Positions 25,005 to 36,100 of a stretch of DNA of 45,653 nt are shown in pieces. Within the stretch, counting starts at the first letter, position 1. Each line of letters opens with the position of its first letter. The position numbers and the translations under genes are program-made. Source of the stretch: Kiritimatiellia bacterium (GTDB lineage: Bacteria; Verrucomicrobiota; Kiritimatiellia; RFP12; UBA1067); NCBI GenBank assembly GCA_028686345.1, contig JAQUCE010000032.1, positions 1 to 45,653 of the forward strand, given 5' to 3'. The notes below the pieces were generated by a model. The model worked only from the letters and a program-made list of their open reading frames with translations. It was not told the origin of the DNA and did no database searches.

Positions 25005-28000
25005 ATGAAACGATCTTTCTTCAGTGCCTTTTCTCTGATTATGACAATGTGCCTGAGTGCCGCTGCTTACAGCGGCGGCAGTGGAACCTCACTTGATCCC
25101 TATCGGATTTCATCAAAAGCGGATCTGCTGGAGCTGGCCGGAAAGCCCGCTGACTACGGGAAACATTTTATTCAGAGTGCCACCATTAATCTGAAAGACA
25201 ACCTGTTCACTGGCGCAGTTATAGCACCCAATACTGCGGCTTCGGCAGATCCGTTTCAAGGGACACCTTTTACTGGCAGTTACGACGGTCAGGGCCATGT
25301 GATCAAGAACCTGACCATCGAGGCTTCAGGCGCAAAATCCTATATCGGTTTGTTTGGTAAAATAGCTGGGAGTGGCTGCGTTGTTAAAAATGTGTCACTT
25401 CATTATGTAACAATTACAGCTGAGGGCGGCGCGAATCGTGTTGGAGGGGTATGCGGCTCGAATGATGGAGCGTTGCTTTCAGGTTGCCATGTTACAGGTA
25501 TGATTGCAGGGGGCCATGCATCCACCGGGGGTCTATGTGGAGTCAATTACGGAGTTATTGATGCTTGTAGCGCTGACCTGGAACTAACCGGCGGCCAGAT
25601 ACACAGTGGTGGGCTTTGCGGATATAATGGTGGCACTATCAGATATAGTTGCTCTGACGGTTATGTGAACGGCTCCAGCTCAAGTACCAGAATTGGCGGC
25701 CTGTGCGGATACAGCAATACAAACGGAGTTATCTCTCAATGCTATTCATTTTCCGCTGTCGTGGGGGGTGAGGCCTCTCTTGGGGGATTATGCGGCGTTA
25801 ATGACGGGGCCATAAGTGATTGTTTTGCAACCGGGGCAGTAAGTTCCGGGGCCAACTACTCAGGCGGACTGTGCGGATATAACCATTCGGGCGCAAAGAT
25901 AGAGCGAAGTTATTCAACTGGCACTGTCAGCGGTTCAAGCTTTGTTGGCGGACTTTGCGGCACAAATCACTCTAACATAGTTAAGGACTCCTTTTGGGAT
26001 ATAAATAGCTCAGGGGTAGCGTCCGGCGGTAAGGCAGGCACAGGGAAAACTACTGCGCAAATGAAAACCCAGAGCACATTCACCTCCGCAGGTTGGAACT
26101 TTGCCGGCGTGTGGCAGATGGATGGTTACCCTGATCTTAAGCAAGCTGTTAAAATCCCGGAGAAGCAGGTTGACTTTATCTTGCTGGAGGGCGCTGAGCA
26201 GGTAGTGGAGGAGGGAGTTGTCACCTTCTCATGCACTGCGTTTTATATGGATGAGAGTTCTGCGGAGATTAGCGGTGATGCGCTCTGGAGTGCTGACCCC
26301 GAAGGTTTTTGCACTATTAGTAACGGTGTTGTTACGACAAAAAAGGTGGCTGGCGATACTCGTGTAATGGTGATTGCAGCGTATCGTGGTTTGATGGCAA
26401 GTAATACACTGGATATTTTAAATATCCCTGCAACTAGGCCGCCATACAGCGAAAGTTTTGAAGCAGGGCTGGGCGTTTGGGAGCAGATAGATGATGGCGG
26501 TACTATCTGGACCCTGACAGATGAGCCCACTCCGACAATCCAGAGCGGCCCTGCAACAGCTTCCGATGGCGATTGGTTTATATATGTGGAGGCAACTGAT
26601 TTCAACCCTGCCTTTAGGGCCGGGATTGAAGCTGAATTTGATTTTACGTACAGCGGCAAACCAAAAATGACCTTTGATTATCACATGTATGGGCAGGACA
26701 TGGGGTCCCTGCATGTAGATTTGCATGATGGAACCAGCTGGAGCAATGACCTGTGGAGTGTTTCCGGGCAGCAACAGAGCTCCGCATCCGAGGCATGGAA
26801 AAAAGCGGTTGTCGACCTGAGCCAGTATGAAGGCACCCCTTTGGTTAAAATCAGGTTAAGGGCAATTACAGGCAGCGGCTATAAAAGTGATATTGCAGTG
26901 GATAACATCAGGGTTGAGAGTACTAAAAGCTACAGCGGTGGCATAGGTTCAGTGTTGGATCCTTACCTTATATCAAATCGCATTGACCTCTTAGCATTGA
27001 GCTACAATCAACAGGACTATGACAAGAATTTCAAGCAGATTGCGGATATCGATTTACAGGGGGATGTGTTTAGCGACGCAATCATTGCAAATGATCCGGA
27101 TGTCGTGGCGTTTACCGGATCGTACAATGGGGGTGGTTACGAAATTCAGAACCTTGTGTTTGATGTATCCAACTCTGATTATGAAACTTTGGGTTTGTTT
27201 GGATATATATCCGGTGCGGAGTTAAAGAATATAGCGCTGAATGGCGTTACCATGACCTCTGTTTATTGGGCTGAAAAAATCGGCTCTCTCTGTGCAATCA
27301 GCATGGGCTCAGTTATTACAAATTGCAGCGCGGTTGATGTGTATATCAGTTGCACAAATTCAGCAGTTGTTGGCGGGCTGGTTGGAGCGCTGGGCAACGA
27401 AAACTACAACCCCTATTTCTCTGAAGACGTTGGCCGTGATAATAAGATACTGGGGTGTGCTGTCCAGGGGGTAATCCGCGCTTCCGAGTCAACGGAGATT
27501 GGCGGGGTGGTCGGATATTGCGGCGGTGGTGTTTCAAACACACACTCTCAAATATCAGTTATTTGTGATAATTTTTCCAGTACGGTTGGAGGGGTTGCCG
27601 GTGTCATTGCTGGTACTGGGGGCTGCACGGAGTGCTCGTCCGACGGAACTATTACTGGGCTGGATGCTGACTTTATAGGTGGTTTGTGCGGTGTCAACAG
27701 CGGGGTGATAACTCTTTGCAGTTCAAGTGTCGCGATCACAAACGTCTGTGCAGCCTCTGCAAATATAGGGGGACTGTGCGGCAGCAACGGAGACCCGTTT
27801 TCGTTCAGCAGCACTGGTTCGATTGAAAAAAGCTATGCAACAGGCGTGATCGTAATCGAGGGAAATGCCGATAGGATCGGCGGTTTATGCGGCGATAATC
27901 TTGGTGAAATTAAAGCATCATACTCGCAGGGGAGTGTCGAGTGTAAAGGAAATATGAGTTATGGTGGTGGTTTATGTGGTGCTAACGAAGGTGTTGTATC

Positions 28001-30284
28001 GTCATCTTTCAGTGTTAGCTCGGTAAATTGCTATGGCGTTGCTCTGGGTTTAGGGGGGCTTTGTGGAGATAACTTCGGTGCTCTGAGTAACAGTTACTCT
28101 GTGGGCACTGTGTTTTCAGGCGTGGGATCAACTGCGATTGGCGGCTTGTGCGGTCAAAACCATGCAGCAATAAGTGGCTGTTATTGGGATACGCAAAGAT
28201 CAGGATTAACAGAGAGTGCCGGCGGAACCGCGGCAACTACGATCCAGCTTCAGAGTTATAATACATTTTATAACGCGGGGTGGGATTTTGTTGGTGAGGG
28301 CGTTAACGGTACAGAAGATATCTGGATCATGGATGAGTATCCGGTAATTTTCGGGCTGCCGTTTGAGTATGATTTTCCCCCTGTAGATCTTTCCGGGATT
28401 GTGGTTTTAATATTAGACGGCACCAATATGGTTGACGAGATGGGGTCTGTACAGCTCAATATGACAGCATATTTCGACAACCAGACCTCACAGGACGTAA
28501 CTGATAAAACGACTTGGTCTGTCCAGCCAGCGCAATTTGGTGATATTGTGGATGGGTTGTTCACTGCCGGGTTGGTTGCCAGTAATCTGAGCGTTGATAT
28601 TATTGGATCGTATGGTCAATTTGCGGTGACACAGCAGGTTACTATCGTCGATATATCAAGACCACCCTTCCATGAGAGTTTTGAGGGTGGTTTTGGTGTG
28701 TGGGTTCAGGGGGTGAACAACGATTTTGATTGGGTGCGCCATCAGGGTTCAACCTCAACGCCATTGACTGGTCCATCAGGTGCTTCCGATGGAGCCTGGT
28801 ATTTGCTGGCAGATGCAGACAACTACCCGAATAAGAGTGCAATGGTGGAGAGCGAGTTTAATTTAATGGATGCGCATCATCCGAGATTTACCTTTGATTA
28901 TCATATGTATGGTCGGCAGATGGGCAAGTTGCATGTTGATTTGGCGACCAATGGAGTTTGGGTAGTTGACTTATGGTCGCGTGACAGTGAACAGCATGCC
29001 TCCGAGAACGCGCCCTGGAGCACAGCGGAGATAGACCTGAGCGCATTTGCTGGCCAGGCACAGGTGCTGATACGCCTCCGTGCTGTTACCGGTGCAGGTT
29101 ATATGGGGGATATCGGGGTTGATAATATCAGGCTGGTTGATGTTGAGTCTGTTGTCATAGAGGGGGCTGATACTGTCATAGCGGGGCAGTCAGTTGCACT
29201 GGAAGCATTTGCCTCTTATGATGATAGCAGTCTTGAAAACATAACCACTAATGCCTCATGGTCGGTGAGTGATGATTGGTATGCCTCTGTTACAAACGGA
29301 GTTCTTACTGCGGGTTCGGTTGATTTCAATGTGGATATTACTGTCACAGTAAGCTATCTTGGCCACACTAATAATCACGCAATAACCATACAACCTACTC
29401 TTATACTGGCTCTGCCAATAGTTGAAAGCTTTGAGAGCGGCATGGGAGTCTGGGAGTCTTCAGCTGGGTTTGATTTTGACTGGAAATTGAATAGCGGACA
29501 AACCCCCACCGTGAATACAGGTCCTTCCGCTGCTTCGAATGGGAGCAAATATCTCTATATTCATGCCAAAGACAACTCTCCTTACAAAGAGGCGGCTATT
29601 GAAGCTGAGTTTAATCTGGTTGGGACTTTTAATCCATTACTTGTATTTGATTATCATATGTACGGCGCTGATATAGGCACGCTGAGTGTCGATGTTTTTG
29701 ATGGCACTGCCTGGAGTTATAATCTCTGGGCGATTGCGGGCGAGCAGCATTCCAGTCCAGCAAGTGCATGGAAAACAGCCTCTGTCGACCTTTCTGCTTT
29801 TGTTGGATCAGCAGTTACAATTCGTTTTAGGGCTATGACTGGGCAACAATTTTTTGGTGATATTGCGGTTGATTATTTCCGCATTACCGACCCATATTTA
29901 GAGTGGCTCTTACATGAAGGGGTTCCCGCTGATATGCGTGGTGAAAACGACACCCCTATGGGCGATGGTCTGCCAAATCTGCTTAAATACGCTTGTGGTT
30001 TGAACGCCATGCAGAGTTATTCTACAGCTGATTATATGAATATCGCAACGAATCTTCCGGCAGGGCAGTTCGGGATTGTCTATTATAGATCAAAAAAGAC
30101 CCAAAATGTTGTGCTTGAGCCTATCTGGAGTGGCTCGCCCTCTGCCAGCGGAAGTTGGTCTTCGCAAGGTCTGGTGCTAACTAAGATTGAGGAAGATCAG
30201 GAACAGGAGACTTGGCTTGCTGTACTGATCGGCGAAGCTCGGGGGTTTATGAAACTTCGGGCTAAGAGATCAGCGGCCGATTAA
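25005..30284 (+). CDS. secreted GLUG / Big / MAM mosaic protein (1759 aa)
   Basis: I chose the ATG at 25005 (MKRSFFSAFSLIMTMCLSAAAYSGG) because it begins a signal peptide. The frame is open upstream to 24858, but that extension crosses the terminator and promoter. Order of modules: GLUG region 1 (about 26-380, seven GG(L/V)CG repeats), Big (385-472), MAM 1 (480-638), GLUG region 2 (643-1118, about ten repeats, most GGLCG), Big (1125-1215), MAM 2 (1220-1378), Big (1382-1462), MAM 3 (1470-1628), and the shared C-terminal module (1630-1759, GLPNLLKYACGL, ending FMKLRAK). GLUG repeats form a right-handed beta solenoid in secreted proteins. Here many repeats carry Cys where most family members have Val or Ser. 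It is monocistronic between the promoter at 24911 and the next promoter. Confidence 0.87.
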   Translation: MKRSFFSAFSLIMTMCLSAAAYSGGSGTSLDPYRISSKADLLELAGKPADYGKHFIQSATINLKDNLFTGAVIAPNTAASADPFQGTPFTGSYDGQGHVIKNLTIEASGAKSYIGLFGKIAGSGCVVKNVSLHYVTITAEGGANRVGGVCGSNDGALLSGCHVTGMIAGGHASTGGLCGVNYGVIDACSADLELTGGQIHSGGLCGYNGGTIRYSCSDGYVNGSSSSTRIGGLCGYSNTNGVISQCYSFSAVVGGEASLGGLCGVNDGAISDCFATGAVSSGANYSGGLCGYNHSGAKIERSYSTGTVSGSSFVGGLCGTNHSNIVKDSFWDINSSGVASGGKAGTGKTTAQMKTQSTFTSAGWNFAGVWQMDGYPDLKQAVKIPEKQVDFILLEGAEQVVEEGVVTFSCTAFYMDESSAEISGDALWSADPEGFCTISNGVVTTKKVAGDTRVMVIAAYRGLMASNTLDILNIPATRPPYSESFEAGLGVWEQIDDGGTIWTLTDEPTPTIQSGPATASDGDWFIYVEATDFNPAFRAGIEAEFDFTYSGKPKMTFDYHMYGQDMGSLHVDLHDGTSWSNDLWSVSGQQQSSASEAWKKAVVDLSQYEGTPLVKIRLRAITGSGYKSDIAVDNIRVESTKSYSGGIGSVLDPYLISNRIDLLALSYNQQDYDKNFKQIADIDLQGDVFSDAIIANDPDVVAFTGSYNGGGYEIQNLVFDVSNSDYETLGLFGYISGAELKNIALNGVTMTSVYWAEKIGSLCAISMGSVITNCSAVDVYISCTNSAVVGGLVGALGNENYNPYFSEDVGRDNKILGCAVQGVIRASESTEIGGVVGYCGGGVSNTHSQISVICDNFSSTVGGVAGVIAGTGGCTECSSDGTITGLDADFIGGLCGVNSGVITLCSSSVAITNVCAASANIGGLCGSNGDPFSFSSTGSIEKSYATGVIVIEGNADRIGGLCGDNLGEIKASYSQGSVECKGNMSYGGGLCGANEGVVSSSFSVSSVNCYGVALGLGGLCGDNFGALSNSYSVGTVFSGVGSTAIGGLCGQNHAAISGCYWDTQRSGLTESAGGTAATTIQLQSYNTFYNAGWDFVGEGVNGTEDIWIMDEYPVIFGLPFEYDFPPVDLSGIVVLILDGTNMVDEMGSVQLNMTAYFDNQTSQDVTDKTTWSVQPAQFGDIVDGLFTAGLVASNLSVDIIGSYGQFAVTQQVTIVDISRPPFHESFEGGFGVWVQGVNNDFDWVRHQGSTSTPLTGPSGASDGAWYLLADADNYPNKSAMVESEFNLMDAHHPRFTFDYHMYGRQMGKLHVDLATNGVWVVDLWSRDSEQHASENAPWSTAEIDLSAFAGQAQVLIRLRAVTGAGYMGDIGVDNIRLVDVESVVIEGADTVIAGQSVALEAFASYDDSSLENITTNASWSVSDDWYASVTNGVLTAGSVDFNVDITVTVSYLGHTNNHAITIQPTLILALPIVESFESGMGVWESSAGFDFDWKLNSGQTPTVNTGPSAASNGSKYLYIHAKDNSPYKEAAIEAEFNLVGTFNPLLVFDYHMYGADIGTLSVDVFDGTAWSYNLWAIAGEQHSSPASAWKTASVDLSAFVGSAVTIRFRAMTGQQFFGDIAVDYFRITDPYLEWLLHEGVPADMRGENDTPMGDGLPNLLKYACGLNAMQSYSTADYMNIATNLPAGQFGIVYYRSKKTQNVVLEPIWSGSPSASGSWSSQGLVLTKIEEDQEQETWLAVLIGEARGFMKLRAKRSAAD

Positions 30285-30346
30285 AAACTCACACTGATTT
30301 ACTTTACTTATGCAGGCAACTGCATTATCATTCAAATTTGTTGTTG

Positions 30347-30360
30347 TGGTAAAATATTTG
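30347..30360 (+). promoter_or_regulatory. extended -10 promoter motif (TGGTAAAATATTTG)
   Basis: TAAAAT at 30350-30355 with a TG extension, about 90 bp before the 704-aa gene. It closely matches the motifs at 24911 and 40360. The 160-bp gap holds no gene. Confidence 0.55.
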
Positions 30361-30444
30361 TAAACTCAATACCTGAGCTTGAAAATCGCAACAGGTAGGC
30401 TGTGTCTTACTCTTTGCGGGACAGGCCATAACTAAAGGTGGGAT

Positions 30445-32559
30445 ATGAAAAAAGGAATAAAGAGCGCAAGTTTTGCGTTGGCTTTAGTCACAATTGTAAA
30501 CCTTAATCTGCTCTCTGTGCAGCAGACGTTGAACGCTGAAGGCTTTGAGAATGGTCTTGGAGAGTGGTCATTATCCGGCCGAGCGTGGATAAGGCAGAGT
30601 GGCCCCACCCCTAACCCGGAAACAGGACCCTCAGCTGCCGCGTCAGGCGATTTCTACATGTACGCTGCCGCAATATCCCAGCCCGCGTATTTATCCGCTT
30701 CGTTTGATTTTACCGCGGCGCAGCTGCCTGTTTTGCAATTTGATTACCATATGTATGGGGCGTTAATTGGAAAGCTGAGCGTGGACCTCCATGATGGCTC
30801 TACCTGGCATAATAACTTCTGGTCTTTGGCGGGACAGCAGCAAATCTCTTCGGATGCCCCCTGGAAGGCCGGGGAGGTTGATCTCTCTCAGTTTTCAGGC
30901 AATAGTAATGTGATTATTCGCTTTAACGCGAGCTCAACGCAGCGCCAGAGGTCGGATATTGCCATCGACAATATTGTGATTACGGATACTGGTATGCCTC
31001 CCCTGTTTATGCTTTCTGTTAACAATGGAACCGGCGGCGGTGAGTACCAGCCAGGCACCTCTGTAAGCATCTCGGCAGCGGCTCCTGCGGCTGGTTATAT
31101 GTTTTCACATTGGAGTGTTGACCCCGTCCTCTACTCAGGGAATATTCTTAAGCGGCTCTCTTCCGCCACATCATTTGTTATGCCGACTGGCAATGTGCAA
31201 CTTACGCCGAACTATATGACGCGCCCCTTGGTCGAGCCTCGTTATGCAGGCGCGCAACCTAATGAATGGACCATGGATTATGACGCTGCTTTGGCATATG
31301 CCCAGGAAAATGATTTAAATACTGTAGTCATGTTTAACGGCGCGTGGTGGTGCCCCTATTGCAAGTCTCTGGAAGAAAAGGTTTTAATCAGTGACGAGTG
31401 GCAGGCATATATTGATGCCAACCCTGTGATGCTGGTGATGCTTGATTTTCAGATACGCGCTATCTATAACCTGCCGCGCGATGATCCACGAAACCGCTGT
31501 TTTCTGTGGGATGAGCAGTTCCTCACCGCAAATGGAATAACCGAGGCGGAGGGGGATGCGCGTCTGGCCTATAACCACCAGTTAGAGCAGCAGTACTGCG
31601 TGCCCAGCTCATTTGCGCGCTATGGTTACCCGCGGGTCGGATACCCAACTTGGGTGATTCACCGCCCTGACGGATCACGCTGCGCCCGCTTGAATGTTGA
31701 CCTTGCTGATAACAGCATCTCTACCAGCCAGGCGGTTGATATAATTGCCCGCAGATTCGGGCAGGCCCTTCTCGCAGATCCAGCTGATGAAATGGATGAT
31801 GAGGCATTGATGAGTCCTCCTGAAATTAAGATTGCCGAAGGTCATTTCTGCTCACCGCTGGTACTTGCCTCGCTGAGCGAGAATGATCTTGCTGATAACT
31901 ATAAATTCACAGCCGAGCAAGACCAGGTTTTTAATTTTTACCTGGGAAAAAACGCGGAAATTGCGACCACTCCCTTGCTGATAGCGATCTTAGATTCATC
32001 TGGGACAAATGTCGTGGCAAACACAATGGTTGATCCGCTAGCTATCACCAATTTTACTTTTCAGGCACCCGCCAATGACGACTACTATGTGCGAATAAAG
32101 GCTGAAAAAGAGCTGACCAATCTGATTGGCTACTCTTTTTCCGTTGCCAAGGGATGCTATGCGGATTGGCAAAATTACTATTTTTCTGAGCAGGAACTGC
32201 TTGATGGCCTGATTACCGGTGACAATGATGATCCAGATGGCGATGGGATTGTTAACGCCTTGGAGTTTGCTTATGGCTCTAACCCGCGCGTGCCTGACAC
32301 CTCGTTAATCTCAAGTGGTGGGTGCTTGGATGATTACCTGCGCATGACCTTTAGAAAAAACAAACTTGCTTACAATGTTGAATATGTCGTGGAATCATGC
32401 ACAAATCTCTGCTCAGCGCAGTGGGAGACCGAGAATATAACCGAGGTCAACAGGAAGGATACAGGCGAGGGTCATTTGACTGTCACCGTACGCCATGACA
32501 TTCCGGTAACAGCCGCGCCAGCGCGCTTTATGCGATTAAAAGTTGTGATGCCTGAGTAA
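30445..32559 (+). CDS. secreted MAM / thioredoxin-like protein (704 aa)
   Basis: The signal peptide is residues 1-31. A MAM domain covers about 32-184 (EGFENGLGEWS, FDYHMYG, SDIAIDNIVI). An InlB-type bacterial repeat covers 188-258 (GEYQPGTSVSISAAAPAAGYMFSHWSV). A thioredoxin-like domain covers about 264-430 with W-W-C303-P-Y-C306-K, the most enzyme-like active site in this array. A PPC-like beta domain is at 455-570, then a calcium-binding, EF-hand-like segment DNDDPDGDGIVNALEFAYGS (about 593-612), and a tail ending RFMRLKV. AAGGTGGG precedes the ATG. The D-x-D-G-D-G loop is intact here, whereas its counterparts in the other array proteins are eroded. This is the best candidate for a disulfide oxidoreductase acting on neighbouring Cys-rich proteins (inferred). 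Confidence 0.87.
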   Translation: MKKGIKSASFALALVTIVNLNLLSVQQTLNAEGFENGLGEWSLSGRAWIRQSGPTPNPETGPSAAASGDFYMYAAAISQPAYLSASFDFTAAQLPVLQFDYHMYGALIGKLSVDLHDGSTWHNNFWSLAGQQQISSDAPWKAGEVDLSQFSGNSNVIIRFNASSTQRQRSDIAIDNIVITDTGMPPLFMLSVNNGTGGGEYQPGTSVSISAAAPAAGYMFSHWSVDPVLYSGNILKRLSSATSFVMPTGNVQLTPNYMTRPLVEPRYAGAQPNEWTMDYDAALAYAQENDLNTVVMFNGAWWCPYCKSLEEKVLISDEWQAYIDANPVMLVMLDFQIRAIYNLPRDDPRNRCFLWDEQFLTANGITEAEGDARLAYNHQLEQQYCVPSSFARYGYPRVGYPTWVIHRPDGSRCARLNVDLADNSISTSQAVDIIARRFGQALLADPADEMDDEALMSPPEIKIAEGHFCSPLVLASLSENDLADNYKFTAEQDQVFNFYLGKNAEIATTPLLIAILDSSGTNVVANTMVDPLAITNFTFQAPANDDYYVRIKAEKELTNLIGYSFSVAKGCYADWQNYYFSEQELLDGLITGDNDDPDGDGIVNALEFAYGSNPRVPDTSLISSGGCLDDYLRMTFRKNKLAYNVEYVVESCTNLCSAQWETENITEVNRKDTGEGHLTVTVRHDIPVTAAPARFMRLKVVMPE

Positions 32560-32606
32560 ATATTCTTGCCTGTAACTCAGATGGGGCGCTTCTTTCAGCT
32601 TGCGCA

Positions 32607-32628
32607 GCACTGTAGCCGCGAGCCGTGA
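32607..32628 (+). repeat. dispersed 22-bp repeat, copy 2
   Basis: Matches 51-72 with one mismatch. The gap 32560-33181 holds this repeat, a partial composite repeat (about 32690-32945) and a terminator. No gene is visible. Confidence 0.75.
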
Positions 32629-32689
32629 CCGCGGGCAGGCGCGTTGATAGACAATAGTCAAGCGCTTTGGTTCGCAAAGCACTATATTA

Positions 32690-32945
32690 TCGTTCGCCGG
32701 CGCGTTCACGGCAACCGCCCTGCAGTTTCGACTTGCTAATCACTCGGTTGACGATACCGGCGACAATGCTTGGTGGACGATTCCCCGCAGGTTCCCAACC
32801 GTACATTGATAGCGGCGGACATAGTGAAAGCAGCACAGTATATCCGCCGCTATGCGGTGGATGGTTGCGAAACAAGCCGCAACATGCCCGATTAACAACT
32901 TTTTGCAAAGAACAATTAATTGTTCTTTCTAGTCGCCTAACAACT
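32690..32945 (+). repeat. composite dispersed repeat, partial copy C
   Basis: Contains a degraded version of the 3.6-kb element, one inverted pair of hairpin units (32810-32862; core TCCGCCGCTATGCGGTGGA), the GCGAAACAAGCCGCAA segment and the palindrome AGAACAATTAATTGTTCT, in the same order as copies A and B. Confidence 0.8.
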
Positions 32946-32949
32946 AATA

Positions 32950-32986
32950 GCGGCGTGACCACTTGCGTGGTCACGCCGCTTTTTTT
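32950..32986 (+). terminator. rho-independent terminator
   Basis: GCGGCGTGACCAC (32950-32962), loop TTGC, GTGGTCACGCCGC (32967-32979), then seven T. The 13-bp stem is perfect. It sits 390 bp after the 704-aa gene and would insulate the 2333-aa gene from upstream transcription. Confidence 0.9.
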
Positions 32987-33181
32987 CTCATTTTTGACCA
33001 AAAACAGTGAGATTAATGCTTAATGCATTAAAAAGTAGCACAATATATAAATTTATACTTTCAATAAAAAAGATAGAGTGATAACGTATAAATACTGCGT
33101 GTTTCGTATTATCCAAAAATGCGTTGTTTGGGACTGTAGTTTTTTTGGAAACAGGGTGTTTGGTTTGTTTACGGAGTTAAT

Positions 33182-36100
33182 ATGAAAAAGTTTTGTTTTG
33201 ATAAAGTGGTTTGTTCTCTTATAGTTCTCTTATCAGTTTTTTTTATTGCATACGGCGGCACCTACAGCGGTGGTTCCGGTACGGAAGCAAGCCCGTATTT
33301 AATTGCGAACAAGCAGGATCTTTTGGCGTTAGGTGTCAATACTGGGGATTATGGTAAACACTTCCGGATGACTGGGGATATTGATTTGGCTGGCGAGGTG
33401 TTTTCTCGGGCGATACTTGCTCCGGATGCAGATTTACATCAAACATTTGATGGAACCCCGTTCACAGGGTTCTTTAATGGGGATGGACACGTAATTTCTA
33501 ATTGGACAATTGATTCTGGCCCGGCTTATTTTGCATATGTTGGACTTTTTGGGTGCTTAGGTGAGCACTCGGAAGTGAAAAACTTGGGCGTGAGGTCGGT
33601 TTATATAGATGGGGAAAGGCATGCATACGTAGGAGGCATATGTGGGGAAAACAATGGTATTATGCATAATGTTTATTCTGCGAGCACTGTAGGGAGTGTA
33701 AGTGGTTATGGTGGATATTATGCGGGGGGCCTATGCGGTCAAAACTATGGTAATATAAATAACGGCTTTGCTGCGGGGAATGTAACTTGCGATGGTGATG
33801 TTGGTGGATTGTGTGGATATAACAATGGCAACATTAATAACTGTTATTCAAAGGGAAATGTAAGTGGCCGCAGCAACACTGGTGGATTTTGCGGGGGCAA
33901 GGGGACAGCTTCAAAAATAATGGATTGCTTTTGGGACACACAGACATCCGGGCAATCTTCAAGCGTTGATGGTACTGGCAAGACAACCGTCCAAATGAAG
34001 ACGCTATCAACGTATGTAGGAGCTGGTTGGAATTTTTCTGATGTTTGGCATATGGATGGTTATCCAGCATTACAAAATATAGACTCTTCTGTTAATGCAC
34101 TTCTCTCATCAATAACTATTTCTGGCCCAAAAAAGGTTATTGAGCATAATGCGGCAAGTTTTACTTGTCATGCATTATATAGCGATGGAACTATGTTAAA
34201 TGTAACAAGGCTGGCGATATGGGATGTAACAGAGGGCGGTTATGCCTGGTTTTATTACAAGACAAACTTATTAGAGACAGATAATGTTGATGTTGATACG
34301 GCATTGTCGATCCAAGCAACTTTTGAGAATCAAACAGGAACATTCTTTGCAACGATAAAAAATATTGAAAATGATAATTTTGAGCCAGACGACACTGCAG
34401 ATAATGCTAAAATTATCGCAATAGGGGAGACGCAAACACACAGCATCCATGATACTGATGACATAGATTGGGTGAAATTTGATGTTGTTGGCACACAGGA
34501 TGTTACAATTGAGACTCATGGCGATAAAGGCGATACAGTCATGCGGTTGTATGGGCCTAATAGCTCCAGCAAGCAGATTAAATATGAGCGTGATGGGGGC
34601 GAAGGGTCTTTCTCAAAAATATCTCTAACTTTGACGCAGGGAACATATTATGTAAGCGTGTATCCGTATTTCACTAGCAATTATTCTGATTTACATAGCT
34701 ATTCGATATCGCTATCCAGCCTCGGCAATGAAGTAACTTTATCATCAATATCCATATCTGGGCCTAAAGTGGTAGCTGAGGACAGCACTGCTAATTATGA
34801 ATGTACTGCAACGTATAGTGATGGGCATACACAAGATGTGACATTGATTGCGTTATGGAGTGAAGAGTCTGGCTATGCGAGTATTAATTCTTTGACCGGT
34901 GTGTTGACTACTGATAGTGTTTCATCTGAAGAAAGTTGTACTATAATAGCCAGTTTTGACGGGAAAACAGACAGTTACATTGTTACAATAGAAGACAGTG
35001 AAGCCCCCGATCCCGAAGGTGACATTTATGAGCCAAACAATACAGCATCTACAGCATCGTTGTTAAGAAAAGGGGAAACCCAGGTTCACAGTATTCATGT
35101 GCCAGGTGATCAGGATTGGTTGAAGTTTACTGTTATCGGAACACAGGATGTGACAATTGAAACAGGAGGCAGTAGCGGTGATACGGTCATCTATCTTTAT
35201 GGACCAAACAGTGCGATGACTTTAATTGAGTCGGATGATGACGGAGGGGATGAAGGGCAGTTTTCTAAGATTGAACGTTCGCTAAGCAGCGGTACTTATT
35301 ATGTCAAAGTCGAAGAATATAATAATCATGATACGATTTCCTCCTACAGCATCTCTTTGAAAATACGAGATTCAGTACCAATACTAGAATCAATTTTTAT
35401 ATCCGGACCTGCAACTGTGAAAGAACACAGCAATACGAATTATATCTGTACGGCAGTATACAGTGATGGATCAACGCAAGATATGACATCTTTCGCAACG
35501 TGGCAGTCAAGCAATCCTGGTGTGGCCCCCATCGGTAATAACAACGGAGTGTTGGATGTCGGTGAAGTTTCATCCGATTTGCCCGTTACCATTACAGTTT
35601 GGCTGTCTGGTAAGACAGCAACATTTGATCTGCAGATTTTAGCTGCCCCCTTAGTGTCAATATCTGTTGCGGCATCGTCTTCTGAAGCCGGAAGTGTAAG
35701 TGTTAACAATGCGGGTTCGACGGCATCTCTTGTTCCCGGAAGTCGTGCAACTATAAGGGCGGATGCCAACCCTGACTGGAAGTTTACTTCATGGAATAAT
35801 GGCAATATGGAGATTGAGCGCGTTATTACTGTTCCCGAAGAAGATACCACGTATACAGCAATATTTGAGTATGTTGCGGTTATTGTTCCGGATGCGCCAC
35901 AGATGAAGTACTGTACATCAGGAGATGATGCAAAAGAAAATTCCATTGAGGTCTTTTTTGAGCTGGTTGCGGGGACGGATACCTATGAAATTTTCAAAAG
36001 TGATGATACCAACCAGAGTGGGTCGCAAATTAGCGGAAGTCTGTCTGAGAGTGGTGACATAATGAAATTCACTCATGCTAATTTGTCTTCATCCTACTCT

